From Victivallis vadensis (GTDB lineage Bacteria; Verrucomicrobiota; Lentisphaeria; Victivallales; GWF2-50-93), in the NCBI GenBank assembly GCA_945883805.1, contig CAMCYE010000028.1:1-33684 (forward strand): 33,684 nt of DNA. Reading direction: 5' to 3'. The notes under the pieces were generated by a model. That model made no database searches, was not told where the DNA came from, and saw nothing but the letters and a program-made list of their open reading frames with translations. Each line of letters opens with the position of its first letter. The first letter of the stretch is position 1. Of the stretch, positions 31,831-33,684 are shown piece after piece. A program made the translations under genes and the position numbers.

Positions 31831-33684
31831 TCAGTCCAAATCCTTCAGAGATTCGAATTCCTTCTTTTTTTTACCCTCAAGAGGGTTATCAGGGTACAAC
31901 CCCGTCATGCGGCTGTGTTTTTGTTCAAGGAATACGGCATTGAAGTTTATTGCAAATGGCGGGAATTCCTTTCTCATTTTATCCGCAGTAACCCAGTTTT
32001 GCTTGACTTTATCGGCGGTTTTGGAATCCTTCAGGTTGCTTTCTTCGAATTTCTGCATCAGGGTTCTCGTATCGATCAAAAGACGGGAAAATTCAAATCC
32101 GCGCCGTACAAAATCCACTCTCTTCTTATATTTGCCATCGGCTCCTGCGAGTTTCGCATCAGCCTTGTCGAGCAGTGAGCCGGCCTTGGCAAAGAATTCC
32201 GGAGTGTATACGGAAGGCAGTCCGAATACCCTGTTTTTGTTTGGCACGCTGCTGACGAAATCATGGCGTGTTTTCTCCATGAGTTCCCAATATTGCTTCA
32301 GTTCCTGCGAGGCGGGGCCGAAAGCCCTTTTATAGTAATCATCCATCACGGCCTGGACATTTAAATATGGATTCCATGCGAGTTGAAAAATGATATAATA
32401 GTACGGACCCTGGGTGGACCAGTGCCCCCAGAGCATATCAAAGTAAAGTGAAATACATTTGTTATCGGCTGCGAAACGGAAGTCTTTTCCTGCCTCTGTC
32501 ATATCGACATCCGGCATTCCCCAGGTAAATCCGGCTGGATTTCCAATATTCGGACGCCATGCCATCAGTTTGGATTTTTTCGCCCATCCTTCAAACTGAC
32601 TCATGTGGAGCGGCCTGATTTCCGCACCGGTGAGATGAAAATTAGACACGCTCGATATTATCACATTGTCGTCCGGGACTGTCGCAACCGGAGGAGGTCT
32701 GGACAGTCCGTAGGCATGAAGCTGCACGTAGTATTCCTTGTCCGGGAAACGTTTCTTCAACATCCTTGCCAGGGTGTTTGCGAAAGTGACCTGGGCATCG
32801 CTAAGTGCCGGGCGATCTTCCTTTTTCCCCTTCCAGTGATATGTAACCATCTCTCCTTTCGGATTATCCCATGCGCGGCATTTCTCGCATACGCAGTGAC
32901 CGGAACTCCAACTGTCGTTCGGAGATACGTTGAAAATATATTTGCCGGGATCAGCCTTGATCTGCTCCTCGACCTCCAACAGCCATTGATCCCAGACTGC
33001 GGGATTGGAATTGCAGAGCTTCGCAGTATTAGGACTCGGATACCCGCTCCGGGTGCCGTCAGGCTGGAGTGCAAAATATTCCGGATGGTTTTTTGAGTAT
33101 TTCTTCCACCAGTCTCCGAATCCATGCCCGCCTTCCAGTGAGAAGGAGTCAAGCTGGTCACGCTGGTAGCGGGCCCAGAGATGGGCCTGATTCTCCTTGG
33201 TATTGCCAAGGGAAAGTCTTCCAAAGATGCCAATGCGTCCACGTATCTGGGGATGGTAGCGGTATTCAGACGGTGCGAAAGATATATCCTTCTGAGGTAT
33301 TATGTCTTCCCCGAATTCCCCGGGGAATATCCACCGCACATTCAGATAGTCCTGAAGGAAAGTGTATACCGCGTTGGCTGTGCCGTATTCCTGCTGTCTA
33401 CCTGTAATATCGGCGAGCCTCCCTTTAGCATTCATCAGCGCGGGATCCCAGCGATCCCTGCCTGCAATCACGAGGTTCTTCCCGTCAGTAGCTATGATTA
33501 TCTCCTCCGGATATTTGAAATCGAAGTCGATCTTCGGAAAGAGATTTTTCAATTCCGGCTGAAACCCCACCCAGATCGCGTTCTGGGGGAGCGGGTCAGG
33601 CCTCCCTTCTATGATATTTGGGAGAGAGCCGCATGTTTTTGCTATATATTCGGACAGATCCTTCGCAGCCTGTTTTGTCCTGGG
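31831..33684 (-). CDS. DUF4838 protein, fourth member, truncated at the window edge
   Basis: The open frame continues past the GTG at 33570 to the window end (33684 in phase), reading ...AIWVGFQPELKN, so the N-terminus, including any signal peptide, is off-window. 617 residues are visible. GH67N-like stretch (ATANAVYTFLQDYLNVRW-type), DUF4838 barrel (HPEYFALQPDGTRSGYPS, NDSWSSGHCVCEKCRAWD with CxCxxC, HAYGLSRPPP, FDMLWGHWSTQGPYYYI) and a helical end. It stops after the helical region, KKKKEFESLKDLD, with no CBM9-like domain, unlike the three other members. It is transcribed toward the PIG-L gene. Confidence 0.85.
   Translation of the reverse strand, partial: PRTKQAAKDLSEYIAKTCGSLPNIIEGRPDPLPQNAIWVGFQPELKNLFPKIDFDFKYPEEIIIATDGKNLVIAGRDRWDPALMNAKGRLADITGRQQEYGTANAVYTFLQDYLNVRWIFPGEFGEDIIPQKDISFAPSEYRYHPQIRGRIGIFGRLSLGNTKENQAHLWARYQRDQLDSFSLEGGHGFGDWWKKYSKNHPEYFALQPDGTRSGYPSPNTAKLCNSNPAVWDQWLLEVEEQIKADPGKYIFNVSPNDSWSSGHCVCEKCRAWDNPKGEMVTYHWKGKKEDRPALSDAQVTFANTLARMLKKRFPDKEYYVQLHAYGLSRPPPVATVPDDNVIISSVSNFHLTGAEIRPLHMSQFEGWAKKSKLMAWRPNIGNPAGFTWGMPDVDMTEAGKDFRFAADNKCISLYFDMLWGHWSTQGPYYYIIFQLAWNPYLNVQAVMDDYYKRAFGPASQELKQYWELMEKTRHDFVSSVPNKNRVFGLPSVYTPEFFAKAGSLLDKADAKLAGADGKYKKRVDFVRRGFEFSRLLIDTRTLMQKFEESNLKDSKTADKVKQNWVTADKMRKEFPPFAINFNAVFLEQKHSRMTGLYPDNPLEGKKKKEFESLKDLD

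Noticed and set aside
1..33684. CRISPR arrays, tRNA or rRNA genes, integrase or transposase genes
   Set aside because: None seen by reading; the tandem heptamer at 17180 has no spacers, and palindromes have no repeat-spacer periodicity.

Overview
The window most resembles a free-living or gut/sediment member of the Lentisphaerota (Victivallales-like) or a close PVC-group relative. The grounds are DUF4838 alpha-glucuronidase-like proteins (four here), a prepilin-type protein with an H-x(n)-DG C-terminal motif lying inside a glycan locus, and small palindromic repeats in nearly every intergenic space. The taxonomic placement is inference. No rRNA, tRNA or CRISPR array was seen. Every intact gene is on the minus strand except rsmE.

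Region 1 (1-3960) is repeat-rich. It holds an AraC regulator with a PocR-type sensor, a Gfo/Idh/MocA oxidoreductase, a decayed PIN-domain fragment on the plus strand, a head-to-head pair of three-hairpin repeats, a 366-bp element with 41-bp inverted ends, and a 115-bp inverted repeat.

Region 2 (3963-9271) is housekeeping and metal handling. rsmE converges on radC. radC overlaps a DtxR-type regulator that carries a C-terminal FeoA domain. A VapBC-like pair follows, then feoB behind a clear TTGACA-17-TATTAT promoter. feoB is coupled by an ATGA overlap to a 63-residue zinc-ribbon protein. No stand-alone feoA is visible; its domain is present only on the regulator.

Region 3 (9585-33684) is one long minus-strand glycan-utilisation locus. 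In transcription order it encodes: a DUF4838 protein (cut by the window edge), a PIG-L/LmbE deacetylase, a second DUF4838 protein with a CBM9-like domain, a GH4 enzyme, an AbgA-like M20 amidohydrolase, an AraC regulator, an alpha/alpha-barrel protein, a pseudopilin, two tandem DUF4838-CBM9 paralogues, a BNR/sialidase-fold protein, an unlisted 54-residue membrane protein, a TPR lipo/periplasmic-type protein, a TIM-barrel GH-like protein, a 16-TM MFS transporter and a GH36-type alpha-galactosidase. Exported enzymes (DUF4838, TPR) would act outside the cytoplasm. The MFS carrier would import oligosaccharides, and the leaderless GH36, GH4, M20, PIG-L and GH-like proteins would finish the job inside. 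The substrate is probably a uronic acid- and N-acyl amino sugar-containing glycan (inference).

The most useful new observations are four. First, a textbook AraC-type operator-promoter sits just behind the locus's own AraC gene: two 20-bp direct repeats at a 21-bp period abutting TTGACT-17-TATAAT. Second, the 54-residue membrane protein is translationally coupled (ATGA) to the sialidase-fold gene. Third, the tandem DUF4838 pair has lost a CxCxxC cluster that the other two DUF4838 proteins keep. Fourth, a dispersed 66-bp inverted-repeat element occurs three times in the window.
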